Origin: Paradesulfitobacterium ferrireducens
Lineage (GTDB): Bacteria > Bacillota > Desulfitobacteriia > Desulfitobacteriales > Desulfitobacteriaceae
Assembly: GCF_017310645.1 (NCBI RefSeq)
Contig: NZ_JAFLRH010000041.1
Location: 22,379 to 86,378, forward strand
Reading direction: 5' to 3'
DNA length: 64,000 nt
Within the stretch, counting starts at the first letter, position 1. The number at the start of each line of letters is the position of its first letter. Below the pieces are notes generated by a model, which saw only the letters and a list, made by a program, of their open reading frames with translations, was not told the origin of the DNA and ran no database searches. Position numbers and translations under genes: made by a program. Below are positions 43,605 to 53,464 of this stretch, in pieces.

Positions 43605-44526
43605 TTCCGGACCCTCCCATCAGCAAATAGATTAAAGCCATGCGCACTGCAACCCCATTTGTTACCTGTTCTTCGATCACCGCCTGAGCACTGTTCGCCA
43701 GCTCACTGGAAATCTCAACTCCCCGGTTCATCGGTCCGGGATGCATCACCAAGGTATCTTTGCCTGTCCGTTTCAGCCGTTCCATGGTAAGACAGTATAA
43801 TTGGCTATATTCACGGAGCGATGGGAACAGCCCGCTCTGTTGTCTCTCTAACTGCAGGCGCAGAGCCATCACCACATCGGCCCCCGGAAGTTCGGCATCG
43901 AGATCATGGCTCAGCTTGACGCCCAAAACTTTCAGCTCCGGCGGCACCAGGGTCGGCGGTCCCACTAAGACCACTTCCGCACCCATTTTCGTCAGTCCCC
44001 AGACATTGCTGCGGGCCACTCGGGAATGAAGGACATCCCCGACGATCAGGATTTTCTTGCCGCTCAATTCCCCCAAGTGTTCCTGCATGGTAAACATATC
44101 CAAAAGACCCTGGGTCGGGTGCTCATGCTGGCCGTCTCCGGCGTTAATCACACCTGCCTCCAGGTTTTCCGCCAAAAAAGCGGCAGCCCCGGACGCTGAA
44201 TGCCTGATAACCACCAAATCCACGCGCATCGCCTCAATCGTCTTCGCTGTGTCCAGGAGAGTCTCTCCTTTGCTTACGCTGCTCTGAGCTACCGCAATGC
44301 TGGAAGTATCGGCGCTCAAAACCTTGGCTGCCGTTTCAAAAGAGGTTCTGGTACGGGTACTGTTTTCATAAAACAGGTTCATCATGGATTTTCCTCTTAA
44401 GGTCGGCAGTTTCTTGATCGGCCGTAAAAGAATCTCTTTCATCGGTTTTGCCGTATGAAGAATGTGAAGTATTTCCTCTTGAGTTAAGCTCTCTAGATCC
44501 AATATGTCTTTGCGCTTCCATTTCAT
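43591..44526 (-). CDS. pyrB: Aspartate carbamoyltransferase, catalytic
   Basis: 311 residues with the carbamoyl-phosphate motif YENSTRTRTSFE, the HPTQGLLDMFT stretch and the aspartate loop HPGPMNRGVEI. It makes carbamoyl aspartate. No regulatory pyrI is adjacent, as in Gram-positive bacteria. A GGGAGGG site precedes the ATG. The PyrR-type leader at 44619-44730 lies upstream. Confidence 0.95.
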   Translation of the reverse strand: MKWKRKDILDLESLTQEEILHILHTAKPMKEILLRPIKKLPTLRGKSMMNLFYENSTRTRTSFETAAKVLSADTSSIAVAQSSVSKGETLLDTAKTIEAMRVDLVVIRHSASGAAAFLAENLEAGVINAGDGQHEHPTQGLLDMFTMQEHLGELSGKKILIVGDVLHSRVARSNVWGLTKMGAEVVLVGPPTLVPPELKVLGVKLSHDLDAELPGADVVMALRLQLERQQSGLFPSLREYSQLYCLTMERLKRTGKDTLVMHPGPMNRGVEISSELANSAQAVIEEQVTNGVAVRMALIYLLMGGSGNVVA

Positions 44527-44618
44527 CCTAAATCCCTCCCATTTTTATTCTGGAAATTACGCCGGCCAAACATACGGTTCCGGCAGATTTTTGGGGGTTT
44601 GAAAAGCGTCCTGAAACT

Positions 44619-44730
44619 GAAAAATCCTCTTACCCTTAAGGGCAAGAGGAAGATGGCTTTTTGCACATGCCAAATTCGTCTACCCTTGGCCATCTCGCTG
44701 GATGTCCTTAAAGGGGAAACTACCTATTAA
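44619..44730 (-). promoter_or_regulatory. PyrR attenuator of pyrB
   Basis: On the minus strand a strong terminator stem CCTCTTRCCC/GGGYAAGAGG (44626-44649) with TTAA loop and a T-run follows an ATCCAGCGAGATGGCC stretch that resembles the conserved PyrR-binding loop. Together they fit the terminator/anti-antiterminator arrangement known from Bacillus pyr leaders. Confidence 0.75.
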
Positions 44731-44802
44731 AAAAATTGGATTTTGGAATCACTTTGTATTTAGGATCACCTTGGAGAAGGTTAGCTTACAGCTGCGAAGA
44801 GC

Positions 44803-45369
<567 letters not shown>

Positions 45370-45445
45370 TCAGAATACCCGCTTATTAATCAGCGCACCT
45401 AAGGTTAGTGTTAACATCTCGCGGGTTAAAATGCCGTATGCCGTA

Positions 45446-45560
45446 TATTAAAAAACTGTCTGCGCATAAGCAGACAGTACTTCCCTGTTTACCCGTCTGC
45501 CTTTGGCGTCTCACGGGACACCGCATTAAAGGCACTGTTATTTGTCCTAAGTTTACTTTA
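45446..45560 (-). promoter_or_regulatory. PyrR attenuator upstream of pyrR
   Basis: On the minus strand ACTGTCTGC/GCAGACAGT (45455-45478) with a T-run forms the terminator. Upstream, GTCCCGTGAGACGCC lies in a hairpin loop context like the PyrR-binding site. It is the first of two attenuators in the operon. Confidence 0.7.
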
Positions 45561-45578
45561 GTTGAGCTTAAAAGTCAA
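45550..45578 (-). promoter_or_regulatory. pyr operon promoter
   Basis: On the minus strand TTGACT (45573-45578), a 17-base spacer and TAAACT (45550-45555). The transcript would begin near 45543 with a leader of about 180 bases before pyrR. Confidence 0.7.
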
Positions 45579-45700
45579 TTGGTTTGTTTTTAATATAAGA
45601 TTTCCTTTTATTGACTTTTATTGAATTTCCTTTAATTGATTCAATTTTTACCTCTCATCTTCAAACCTTTGGCAATCACCGATTGCACCACTGACGAACA

Positions 45701-46144
45701 TCAGCCGCCGGCAGGATTTTGGGTCAGGCATTCACAGCCCGTATTGGCGCCGGTATGCCGCTTGATATCGTCCAAGTCCGAGCAGCATTGGGCCACGGCG
45801 ACGTGATGCAAAATCTCTTCCTCCGTCACCTTCGCACAATAACAAATGGGTATCGGAGGCGAGACTTGCTTAAACCATATCTTATTCACCAGCCGGTCTT
45901 GCCGGATTATCTTCCCGCCGTTTTCCGTCTTGCTGTCTTCTATCTTGGCATCTTCCGAATAATACGCAACGTCACATTCAGGAGTTCTGCACAGGAAATA
46001 GGGCTCTCCCTCAACACCTGATCCAATAGCAACACCGGGTTGGACCTGGTGCTCCACCGTTACTTTGCGTACTTTTTGCCCTACCCCCTTGCACACAGGA
46101 CACGCCGGATTAACTTTTGTTTGCATGGATAGTTCAATAGGCAT
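45701..46144 (-). CDS. CopZ-NT-like iron-sulfur metallochaperone
   Basis: 147 residues. The N-terminal zinc-type motif is CPVCKGVGQKV with later Cys in FLCRTPECDVAYY. The C-terminal 60 residues hold ICYCAKVTEEEIL and GANTGCECL, a BFD-like 2Fe-2S arrangement. This matches the N-terminal domain of archaeal CopZ, without the C-terminal copper-binding HMA domain. ATG 46144 follows AGGTGG. It lies between the pyr leader and rluD. A role in copper or redox metal delivery is inferred only from that family. Confidence 0.75.
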   Translation of the reverse strand: MPIELSMQTKVNPACPVCKGVGQKVRKVTVEHQVQPGVAIGSGVEGEPYFLCRTPECDVAYYSEDAKIEDSKTENGGKIIRQDRLVNKIWFKQVSPPIPICYCAKVTEEEILHHVAVAQCCSDLDDIKRHTGANTGCECLTQNPAGG

Positions 46145-46229
46145 AGTAACCACCTAAACCCTGATATTTTTCGTTTCCGAATTCCCAAATTTGCCTTTAT
46201 CCCTTTCCGAAAACCTACATTCATTGGTC

Positions 46230-47255
46230 TTATCCAGGACGTCTGAGCTGTTTAAGCACCTGCTCAAAATAGTGCGGCAGCGGAGCCTCAAATTCTAAGT
46301 ACAGGCCGGTGCGCGGATGCTTAAACCCCAAATGAATGGCATGGAGAACCTGGCCCTCCAGGTTAAAAGAGCTGCGCTTGGGGCCGTAGAGGGGATCGCC
46401 CACAACCGGATGCCCCAGATAGGCCATATGGACCCGGATCTGATGCGTCCTTCCGGTTTCCAGGCGCGCTTCGAGATAGGTGTACTCAGAAAAGCGCTCC
46501 AGCACCTGGTAATGGGTGACAGCTCTTTTGGAATGCTCAAAAGTTACCGCCATGCGCTTGCGTTCGGAGGGATCGCGCCCGATCGGGGCGTCCACGGTTC
46601 CGGACGGCTCGTTAATCAAGCCATGGACCAGGGCGCGGTACCTGCGCGCCACGGTGTGCGCCTTAATCTGTTCAGCCAAGCCCCTGTGCGCTTCATCATT
46701 TTTTGCAACTACCAAGAGTCCTGAGGTATCTTTATCGATTCTGTGGACGATTCCCGGCCTCAGTACCCCGTTGATCCCGGAAAGATCCCGGCAGTGGTAG
46801 AGCAGGGCATTGACCAGCGTACCGTGCCAGGCACCCGGAGCCGGGTGCACCACCATTCCCTGCGGCTTGTTAACCACCAAAACGTCCTGATCCTCATACA
46901 CGATATCCAAAGGGATCAGTTCAGGAGCCACGTCCAAAACCTGGGGTGCAGGGATTTCCGCCTCGACCTTATCCCCTTCCCGCAGTTTATAGTTGGCCTT
47001 TTTCGGGCTGCCGTTAATGCGCACCCGGCCCTCAGCGATGATGGTCTGGACAAAAGAACGGCTTTTTCCCATAGCTGCGGCCAAGGCCACATCCAGGCGT
47101 TCATCTACCGGCAAAGACAGGATTTTGAGTTCACTTGCAAAATCATCCTTGTCCAAGTCGAGGGCATCTTCTGACTTCAGCTCGACTTGAGCAATATCTG
47201 CAGCATGCGCAGCCTGCGTTTCCCCTAAATTTTTTTCAGTTAGCTTTTTCACCAA
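46230..47255 (-). CDS. rluD: RluD-type 23S rRNA pseudouridine synthase
   Basis: 341 residues. An N-terminal S4 RNA-binding domain (RLDVALAAAMGKSRSFVQTIIAEGRVRING) is followed by the pseudouridine synthase domain with the catalytic PGIVHRIDKDTSGLLVVAK (Asp in RIDKDT) and the GRTHQIRVHMAYLGHPVVGDPLYG motif. A 45-residue acidic N-terminal extension is unusual. It lies 78 bases downstream of lspA, a common pairing. Confidence 0.93.
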   Translation of the reverse strand: MVKKLTEKNLGETQAAHAADIAQVELKSEDALDLDKDDFASELKILSLPVDERLDVALAAAMGKSRSFVQTIIAEGRVRINGSPKKANYKLREGDKVEAEIPAPQVLDVAPELIPLDIVYEDQDVLVVNKPQGMVVHPAPGAWHGTLVNALLYHCRDLSGINGVLRPGIVHRIDKDTSGLLVVAKNDEAHRGLAEQIKAHTVARRYRALVHGLINEPSGTVDAPIGRDPSERKRMAVTFEHSKRAVTHYQVLERFSEYTYLEARLETGRTHQIRVHMAYLGHPVVGDPLYGPKRSSFNLEGQVLHAIHLGFKHPRTGLYLEFEAPLPHYFEQVLKQLRRPG

Positions 47256-47333
47256 ACTCTGACCGCTCCCCGATTCTTACAACGCAATTTTTCATGAAAC
47301 TATCTTTCGTCTTATTTTATCTTATCTTTTTAA

Positions 47334-47849
47334 TCACTCCGAGCCTTTATCCTGCGATAGCGTCAAATCCTTATTCAGGTCTTCCGTTCCCACAGGCTGA
47401 CTCACCTTATGTGCCCGTTCCTGCCGGTAAAATTCCAAGAGCAGGAGCCCGACCCCGATCACAATCATGCTGTCTGCAAAATTAAAGACATAGGCCCAGA
47501 CTTTGAAGTCAAAATAATCCACGACGCGCCCGATCGCTACCCGGTCATACAAATTTCCCAAGGCACCCCCGCCGATCATGCCTAAGGCCAGGCGAATGAG
47601 TTTTTCCCGGCGCGGGATGCGAAATTGGGCAATGACCACCGCAGCCAGCACAATCACTGCCGTCACTATAAAAATCCAGGTGCGGCCGGCAAATAACCCG
47701 AAGGCCGCGCCTGGGTTAAGCACAAAGGTCAGGTGAAAAAATTTCGGTATCACCACGATGGAATCCCCGGGAACAAAATGCCCCTGAACCCATGCTTTCA
47801 AGAGACGGTCGATGACCCAAACCGCAATCATCGTCAGCCAAACCAGCAA
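47334..47849 (-). CDS. lspA: Lipoprotein signal peptidase (signal peptidase II)
   Basis: 171 residues with four membrane segments. The catalytic Asp motifs GNLYDRVAIGRVVDYFDF and FNFADSMIVIGV are intact. It cleaves prolipoproteins such as the ones encoded at 34642 and 62658. The TTG start follows GGGAGGG with eight-base spacing. Confidence 0.95.
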   Translation of the reverse strand: MLVWLTMIAVWVIDRLLKAWVQGHFVPGDSIVVIPKFFHLTFVLNPGAAFGLFAGRTWIFIVTAVIVLAAVVIAQFRIPRREKLIRLALGMIGGGALGNLYDRVAIGRVVDYFDFKVWAYVFNFADSMIVIGVGLLLLEFYRQERAHKVSQPVGTEDLNKDLTLSQDKGSE

Positions 47850-47945
47850 GCTTGCGCCCTCCCTGTTTTTTTAATTTATCTTAACATAGAAGGCTCAGAC
47901 GGGCAAACTCCATCCCCCGGCAGCATTCACATTGGCCTTTAGCCA

Positions 47946-47995
47946 CTTAAGAAAAAGTCCCGTCCAGGCAAGTACTAACCGGGACGGGACCAACA
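47946..47995 (-). terminator. Terminator of the small membrane gene pair
   Basis: On the minus strand GTCCCGTC pairs with GACGGGAC, followed by TTTTTCTT. It lies directly after the gene at 48027-48344. Confidence 0.8.
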
Positions 47996-48026
47996 GGAGT
48001 CTTTATCTATTAGACGGGCAGTTTTT

Positions 48027-48344
48027 TTATATATTGTGAGCCAAGTTAAACCCACTGATCAGGACTACTCCAATCACAACGGACCAGATAATAATTTTGG
48101 TCAGTTTATCCGCATCCATCTTTTGGGCCAGATTGGACTTGGAAAAGAGATAGCCTAGGACAAAGAACAAGATGATATCAAACACTCCGTGCGTAATCCA
48201 GTGGTGCCCGGTCAAGGCTTTCATCCAGTCCATGAGTGGGGTATAGGTCTCCTTAACGATCACCAACAACCCGCTGAATATGCTGACAACTGCCAGGGAG
48301 AGCCCATATCCTGCAGTTGATTTGCTTAAGATACCGTTTTCCAT
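48027..48344 (-). CDS. Small integral membrane protein, 105 residues
   Basis: Three membrane segments (about 14-34, 53-72 and 85-103). Conserved-looking HHW in the ALTGHHWITHG loop. I do not recognise it. It follows the 154-residue membrane gene by one base, with its own AGGAGGGAAGT site, so the two products probably form one complex. Confidence 0.7.
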   Translation of the reverse strand: MENGILSKSTAGYGLSLAVVSIFSGLLVIVKETYTPLMDWMKALTGHHWITHGVFDIILFFVLGYLFSKSNLAQKMDADKLTKIIIWSVVIGVVLISGFNLAHNI

Positions 48345-48345
48345 C

Positions 48346-48810
48346 TTACTTCCCTCCTAAGATTCCAAGTCTTAACCCCTGGGTGATAAAGGAGCCGAAA
48401 CCTTCCATGCCGAAGCCCAGAATGACCATGATAATTGCTACCACAATCCCCAGTTTCCTAATACTTTTGCTTTCGGACAATTTGTTGCTATAAACGATGA
48501 CCGGAAGGAGCATGCTTAACAGAAGTAAAATAAAGAATACGTGCTCTTTGGTCTCCATGAAAAACCCATGCGCCGCCGGGAAGGGGCCTTTCTTGATCAT
48601 AGCTTTGTCTGCGGCATAGTAGACAACATACCACCAACCGCCAATAACATAAGCCAACCAGTTAAAAACGGTGGTTAAAGCACTGGCAATTTTAAGCCGT
48701 CCCAAGTTCTTCTCACTGTAATTTAGGAGTTCGACCAGCACCCAAACGGCCGTCATAATTCCCCATACCCCGAACACCACGTGGGGCATGGTCAAGAAAC
48801 TAGTGATCAT
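48346..48810 (-). CDS. Integral membrane protein, 154 residues
   Basis: Four predicted membrane segments with H in TMPHVVFGVWG, AAHGFFMETKEHVFF and another in mid-protein. His residues near membrane ends could ligate haem, but no known motif confirms this. GAGGTAAGG precedes the ATG. It heads a two-gene unit. The NarL-type response regulator 230 bases upstream is transcribed the same way and could control it. Confidence 0.7.
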   Translation of the reverse strand: MITSFLTMPHVVFGVWGIMTAVWVLVELLNYSEKNLGRLKIASALTTVFNWLAYVIGGWWYVVYYAADKAMIKKGPFPAAHGFFMETKEHVFFILLLLSMLLPVIVYSNKLSESKSIRKLGIVVAIIMVILGFGMEGFGSFITQGLRLGILGGK

Positions 48811-48818
48811 CTTTTTCC

Positions 48819-49016
48819 TTACCTCACTTTCTTATCTCTGATCTTTACGCTGAAACCGGAGCCTCCCCTGACAAAATCGGCTGTACCTGTTCCTCCTTTC
48901 ACATTTTCCTGCATGGAACATCTTTTAGGCCAATTATGACATTCCGGAGGCAGTTTGTGATAGTGAGCTTTATCTCCAAAATAAGAGGAGCAATGTCCCG
49001 AATTTGAGCAGGACAT
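48819..49016 (-). CDS. Possible small Cys/His-rich protein, 65 residues
   Basis: The frame begins MSCSNSGHCSSYFGDKAHYHK, then PPECHNWPKRCSM; five Cys and four His fall in the first 35 residues, as in a metal-binding motif. The tail is basic. The ATG lies inside the hairpin at 48987-49022 and the ribosome site is close, so it could be a chance frame. It ends eight bases before the 154-residue membrane gene. Confidence 0.35.
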   Translation of the reverse strand: MSCSNSGHCSSYFGDKAHYHKLPPECHNWPKRCSMQENVKGGTGTADFVRGGSGFSVKIRDKKVR

Positions 49017-49022
49017 TGCTCC
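48987..49022 (-). terminator. Perfect 12-bp hairpin after the response regulator
   Basis: GGAGCAATGTCC (48987-48998) and GGACATTGCTCC (49011-49022) pair fully around a 12-base loop, followed on the minus strand by TCTTATTTT. It is probably the terminator of the two-component genes. Confidence 0.65.
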
Positions 49023-49044
49023 CTATAATTAAAACTACTCTTCT

Positions 49045-49683
49045 TTAGCCCAACCGGTAGCGTACGGCAAAAGCAGCCGCTTCCGCCCGGTTGTTCAGTT
49101 CAAGCTTAGCCAGTACTTGGGTTACGTAATTGCGTACAGTCTTTTCACTTAAGACCATGGCAGCGGCAATTTCTCTGTTCGTCTTCCCCTTGGCGATATG
49201 CAATAGCACTAGCTTTTCCTGTTCTGTTAACTCACCGATCTTGCGCGCTTCCTCAGAGTTGCGGATTCTTTTCAAGAGTTTAGTGGTAATTGATGGATCG
49301 AGCAAGGATTTACCGCTGGCCACTTGTTTAATGGCGTGAATTAAATCCTGAGCCGAAATCTCTTTTAACACATAACCGCTCGCTCCCGCCATGATTGAGT
49401 CATAAATCGCCTCATCGTCGTCGTAGGAAGTAAGCATAATCACAGAAGTGTTAGGAAGAAGCGATAGAATTTCTTTGCAGGCTTCAATCCCGCTTTGCTC
49501 CGGCATCCGGATATCCATCAATACCACATCCGGCCGGCGGCTAAGTGCCAGGTTCACCGCATCCTTGCCCGAGGCTGCCTCACCGACCATATCCATAAAC
49601 GGATACATGCTGAGCAGGCTGCGCAGGCCGAGCCTGACCACTTCGCTGTCATCAACAAGCAGCACTTTGATCGTTTTGTCCAT
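49045..49683 (-). CDS. NarL/LuxR-type response regulator
   Basis: 212 residues. The receiver has the phospho-acceptor Asp in VVLMDIRMPEQSG and Lys in YVLKEISA. The C-terminal LuxR-type HTH is LTEQEKLVLLHIAKGKTNREIAAAMVLSEKTVRNYVTQVLAKL. ATG 49683 follows GGAAGGAG. It overlaps the histidine kinase by 32 bases. Target genes are unknown. Confidence 0.92.
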   Translation of the reverse strand: MDKTIKVLLVDDSEVVRLGLRSLLSMYPFMDMVGEAASGKDAVNLALSRRPDVVLMDIRMPEQSGIEACKEILSLLPNTSVIMLTSYDDDEAIYDSIMAGASGYVLKEISAQDLIHAIKQVASGKSLLDPSITTKLLKRIRNSEEARKIGELTEQEKLVLLHIAKGKTNREIAAAMVLSEKTVRNYVTQVLAKLELNNRAEAAAFAVRYRLG

Positions 49684-51127
49684 GCTTTTTTCTCCTTCCA
49701 TTACTCACATGCAAGGATACTCTGGTTCCGCCACCGGCTCCGGAAGAAATCGACAAAGTTCCTCCAAAAGAGCGGGCTCTGTATTTCATATTTCTGATTC
49801 CTTGTTTTAAGAAATCACATTCTTCCTTATTAAAAACGTCATTGAGATTCTCTATTCCCCGGCCATTATCGATGACTTCAACAACTAAATCATCGGGATT
49901 GCCTTTGACCACAATGGTTGCTTGGCTTGCCTCTGCATGCCGGATAATATTGCTCAGTGCTTCTTTAATAATGTAATAAATTTGGACGCTCTGCGACAGC
50001 GGCAGACTCTCATGGTCACGATAGTCATACTTGAGGTCAATTTCTAATTGATGCCCGACTTTCATCTCCGCCACGAGCTTTTCGATTTCTTCTTTCATAT
50101 TTAGCTTTAGGTCAGCCGGGATTTTCAGTTTCTTAATATAATCCCGGATTTCCCTGATAATATTATTAAGTTTGCCAATGACAGTGTGGAGTTCAGCTTC
50201 GGACTGCTCAATTGCGTTCTTATCCGCGAGCATGTTGCGGATTATCTCGAGACGCAGTCCAATCGCATAAATTGATTGAATCATCCCGTCGTGAAGATCC
50301 CGGGCAATCTGGTTTCTTTCCTCTGCAACCGCCTTATCTCGCTCAGCCTGGTAAAAATAGTGCTGGTATTCCAAATCAAACACTTTGAGAATCTTTAAGA
50401 TAAACAAGGCCATCAGAAACCCGCTTAACCCACGAAACAGCTCCACCGGAATTCCGGTAGTGGTGAAAAAGAGATTGGAGTTAAACAACATCGCCGGTAA
50501 AACCGGCGCATAGGGAACAACCACACCTCCCGTGATCGCGTACAAGCCCACAGAAACCGCAGCGACTAAAAGAGTACGGGTCATAATCGGCGCGCCGAAA
50601 CTCTGAAACTGGTGCCTCTGGGCAAACAAAGCATAAGAACTCAAAGCCCCCCCGGGAAAAGCCAAAAGATAACGGGCCCAGATGTCACTAATCGCAAACC
50701 ACCAATCCTTATTTTGCTCTGTCACTAAAATCGTGCCCAAGAAAATAAAACTGGCAAACCACAAAGCCAGAACACAGATCGGAATCAGGAGAATTTTCCA
50801 GTTTAATTTTTTCGTCTGCACCAGCAAGTGCAGGCCAAAATAGAAAAGAAAGAAGAAGGAAACAGCATTGGTTAAAAGCTTGACGGAATCGAGAACAAAC
50901 ATCGAATCTTCGCTCAAATAAGCCTTTTGAATCGGAATAAAAATATTGCCCCAATCCGAGATTCCATGCAGAATGCCAAAGAAAGCCAAGAACTGCAGGC
51001 TTTTGGCTAAATAGAAGCGGCTGTGGACGGTATTTTTGAGCAAGATGCCAAAACCCATCAGAAAGAAAATCAGGGGATAGACAAAATTCACCAACACCAT
51101 GTTAGTCTTAAAAAATTGCGCCAGCAT
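49652..51127 (-). CDS. Membrane histidine kinase, HisKA_3 family
   Basis: 491 residues. The first 260 residues hold about seven membrane segments. They are followed by RNQIARDLHDGMIQSIYAIGLRLE with the phospho-accepting His, and the ATP-binding N box (IKEALSNIIRHAEAS) and G boxes (VIDNGRGIENL, GTLSISSGAGGGTRVSLH). It pairs with the overlapping response regulator gene. The membrane sensor has no recognised ligand domain. Confidence 0.9.
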   Translation of the reverse strand: MLAQFFKTNMVLVNFVYPLIFFLMGFGILLKNTVHSRFYLAKSLQFLAFFGILHGISDWGNIFIPIQKAYLSEDSMFVLDSVKLLTNAVSFFFLFYFGLHLLVQTKKLNWKILLIPICVLALWFASFIFLGTILVTEQNKDWWFAISDIWARYLLAFPGGALSSYALFAQRHQFQSFGAPIMTRTLLVAAVSVGLYAITGGVVVPYAPVLPAMLFNSNLFFTTTGIPVELFRGLSGFLMALFILKILKVFDLEYQHYFYQAERDKAVAEERNQIARDLHDGMIQSIYAIGLRLEIIRNMLADKNAIEQSEAELHTVIGKLNNIIREIRDYIKKLKIPADLKLNMKEEIEKLVAEMKVGHQLEIDLKYDYRDHESLPLSQSVQIYYIIKEALSNIIRHAEASQATIVVKGNPDDLVVEVIDNGRGIENLNDVFNKEECDFLKQGIRNMKYRARSFGGTLSISSGAGGGTRVSLHVSNGRRKKHGQNDQSAAC

Positions 51128-51247
51128 GGTTTGTTCCTTTCTTCTTAAATCTATGACGATAATTGCTCTCTCTAATTATAGCATAGAATTTGCTGTTATA
51201 TCCCCTTCTAATATTTGGCTTAACATAACTCTTGTTTTATTTGGCTG

Positions 51248-52036
51248 TCACATATCTCCTTCTACCATTTGACTGTATCTATTAAAGAATGTTTTATAGC
51301 CCAGCTGCACCAGGAGTATTACCGTCAAGGAGACACTCCCCACAAGCCCTAGCATAATCGCGATCTGATACTCAATTGCCAGGAGGGGAGAGGCTCCGGA
51401 TAAAATCTGCCCGGTCATCATCCCCGGCAGAAAGACAATGCCCATTCCGACCATGGAATTAATTGTGGGCATAATGGCCGCATCGTACACCTTGTTGATG
51501 ATGTCCCGGGACGCCATTTTCGGGGTTGCCCCCAGCATTAAGGCCGTTTCAACCAAGTGCTTCTGGGCGTGCATCCCTTCAATCAGCCGGCTCACTCCTA
51601 AAGAAACCGCAGTCATGGCATTTCCGACCAGCATCCCGGCAATGGGAATAAAGTACCTTGGTTCATACCAGGGAGTGATGTTAATCACCACCAAGATGAA
51701 ATATAGGATGCTTGCCAAGGAACCGGCCACCATGGAGAGCGCGATAATCTGTTTGAGCCTCAAAGAAATCGGGCTTTTGACCCGCTTAAAGATATTAACA
51801 ACGGCAAACGCTTCCATCACCCCAATTATCACAATCGTATACAGCGGGTGGCTATGGTCAAAGACATAGGCCAGTATGTATCCGACCAGCACCAGTTGAA
51901 TCGTCATCCGTACAGCGGCAATGAGAATTTCCCGTTCGCGGGGAATCCCCTTCACCTTGACGATCATCACCAGAATAAGAACGAAAAGATACGCTGCCGC
52001 CAATTGCCAAAATGTAAGGTCTATGGTCTGCTCCAT
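51248..52036 (-). CDS. fetB: FetB-like ABC permease (UPF0014)
   Basis: 262 residues with about seven membrane segments and the UPF0014 signature (AGMLVGNAMTAVSLGVSRL, LMLGATPKMAS, VFLPGMMTGQILSGASPL). In E. coli the FetAB pair exports iron. GGAGATG precedes the ATG. It is downstream of fetA by 24 bases. Confidence 0.88.
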   Translation of the reverse strand: MEQTIDLTFWQLAAAYLFVLILVMIVKVKGIPREREILIAAVRMTIQLVLVGYILAYVFDHSHPLYTIVIIGVMEAFAVVNIFKRVKSPISLRLKQIIALSMVAGSLASILYFILVVINITPWYEPRYFIPIAGMLVGNAMTAVSLGVSRLIEGMHAQKHLVETALMLGATPKMASRDIINKVYDAAIMPTINSMVGMGIVFLPGMMTGQILSGASPLLAIEYQIAIMLGLVGSVSLTVILLVQLGYKTFFNRYSQMVEGDM

Positions 52037-52060
52037 TCAATACATCTCCTTCTTTACCAT

Positions 52061-52705
52061 TTACGAAACCTTCTCACGGACTGATTTCACCCGGCCCTGT
52101 TCGATTTCAACGATATACTCTCCGTACTCTTCCGCAATCCTGCGGGCATGGGTGACCATAATCAGGGTTATTTCATTTTCCTTTACATACCTAACCAAGC
52201 TTCTGATTAAAATTTCTTCCGTGTCTTCATCCAAGGCTGAAGAAGGTTCATCCAAAAGTAATACCTCCGGCTCCATAAGGAGTACCCTCCCCAGGGCCAG
52301 GCGCTGCTTCTCCCCGCCTGAGAGCTGAGCAGCCTCCACATCCAAATCCTTATGAAGAGATACCTGCTTGAGTACTTCCCTGAGCTTGTCATCCCCCGGG
52401 CAGGGCTTATCCGCAAATTTGAGACCGATAAACAAATTCTCCCGGACGCTGCCATCAAAAATTACCGGGTTTTGTCCGAGCATCACAACCCGCCGTCTCA
52501 GTTCGATGGGATTTAATTCATACAGAGATTGTTCATGCCAGAGAATGGAGCCGCTGTCACAGGCGGCCAAATTATTTAACAGGCGCAAGAGCGTGGTTTT
52601 GCCGCTTCCGCTTTCCCCTAAAATGCAGTTGATTTTCTTATCCGGCAGCACCAGGTGCCTGACATCTAGGATGTTCTTATACCGGACGTTATCTAAGACA
52701 AACAC
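52061..52705 (-). CDS. fetA: FetA-like ABC ATPase
   Basis: 214 residues: Walker A (GESGSGKTT), signature LSGGEKQRLALG, Walker B (VLLLDEPSSALD) and switch His (MVTHARR). I prefer GTG 52705 with AAGGAG at nine bases; TTG 52714 touches the site. Partner of FetB; predicted to drive metal export. Confidence 0.88.
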   Translation of the reverse strand: MFVLDNVRYKNILDVRHLVLPDKKINCILGESGSGKTTLLRLLNNLAACDSGSILWHEQSLYELNPIELRRRVVMLGQNPVIFDGSVRENLFIGLKFADKPCPGDDKLREVLKQVSLHKDLDVEAAQLSGGEKQRLALGRVLLMEPEVLLLDEPSSALDEDTEEILIRSLVRYVKENEITLIMVTHARRIAEEYGEYIVEIEQGRVKSVREKVS

Positions 52706-52856
52706 GTTGAACAACTCCTTATCAGCTTGCCGCTTCCCATACTCTTTATAACATAAAAATTATTTGTTTTCTAATGAACTCATCGGCTTTTAGATTCGTC
52801 TATATCTAAGGTGACAATTGCTTAAACATCTTAATCTCGTTTGAGGAGGAAAAAAT

Positions 52857-53447
52857 ATGAATTCGTTTGACCTTTTTGGTTATCATTTAATTAACAGGTG
52901 GGCAGGCCATATTCCTTTAGTGGACGGTTTTCTGTCCTTTATCGCTCAATATGCGCTGGAGCTCTACGTGCTTTTGTTTCTTGCAGCTTGGCTTTTCTTG
53001 CCCAAACGTGATACAAACAGCCGCCATACTTTGGTAATCATGGTGTTCGCGGGACTCTTGGCCCTTCTTTTTAATATCTTAATCTCACATCTCTGGTTCC
53101 GGCCCCGCCCTTTTGCTCTCCTGCCCAAAGGCAGCTTTATCCAGCTTGTGCCCCATGCCCTTGACGCTTCTTTTCCCAGCGATCATACCGCAGGCAGCTT
53201 CGGCTTTGCAGGGGCGTCCTGGAGAAAAACCGGACGGTGGATCAGCTACTCTTTCACCTTGCTCGCGGTGTTGACAGCTTGCGCTCGCCTTTATACCGGA
53301 CTGCATTGGCCGACTGATATCCTGGCCGGAATTGTCGTCGGCATCGCCAGCGCCCGCATCGCTTGGAGGTTTAATAAACATTTAACCGGAATAACCAATT
53401 TGGGGTTACGATTAAGTTTACCATTTTTGTCTAGTATTCAAAAGTAA
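52857..53447 (+). CDS. bcrC: PAP2 undecaprenyl-diphosphatase (BcrC type)
   Basis: 196 residues with about five membrane segments and three PAP2 motifs: FRPRPFAL (end of KxxxxxxRP type), FPSDHTAGSF with catalytic His, and YTGLHWPTDILAG. It recycles undecaprenyl diphosphate for cell-wall synthesis. TGAGGAGG precedes the ATG. It is divergent from fetA and likely co-transcribed with the phosphoesterase five to eighteen bases downstream. Confidence 0.88.
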   Translation: MNSFDLFGYHLINRWAGHIPLVDGFLSFIAQYALELYVLLFLAAWLFLPKRDTNSRHTLVIMVFAGLLALLFNILISHLWFRPRPFALLPKGSFIQLVPHALDASFPSDHTAGSFGFAGASWRKTGRWISYSFTLLAVLTACARLYTGLHWPTDILAGIVVGIASARIAWRFNKHLTGITNLGLRLSLPFLSSIQK

Positions 53448-53464
53448 AGCAGGTGGATTCAAAA

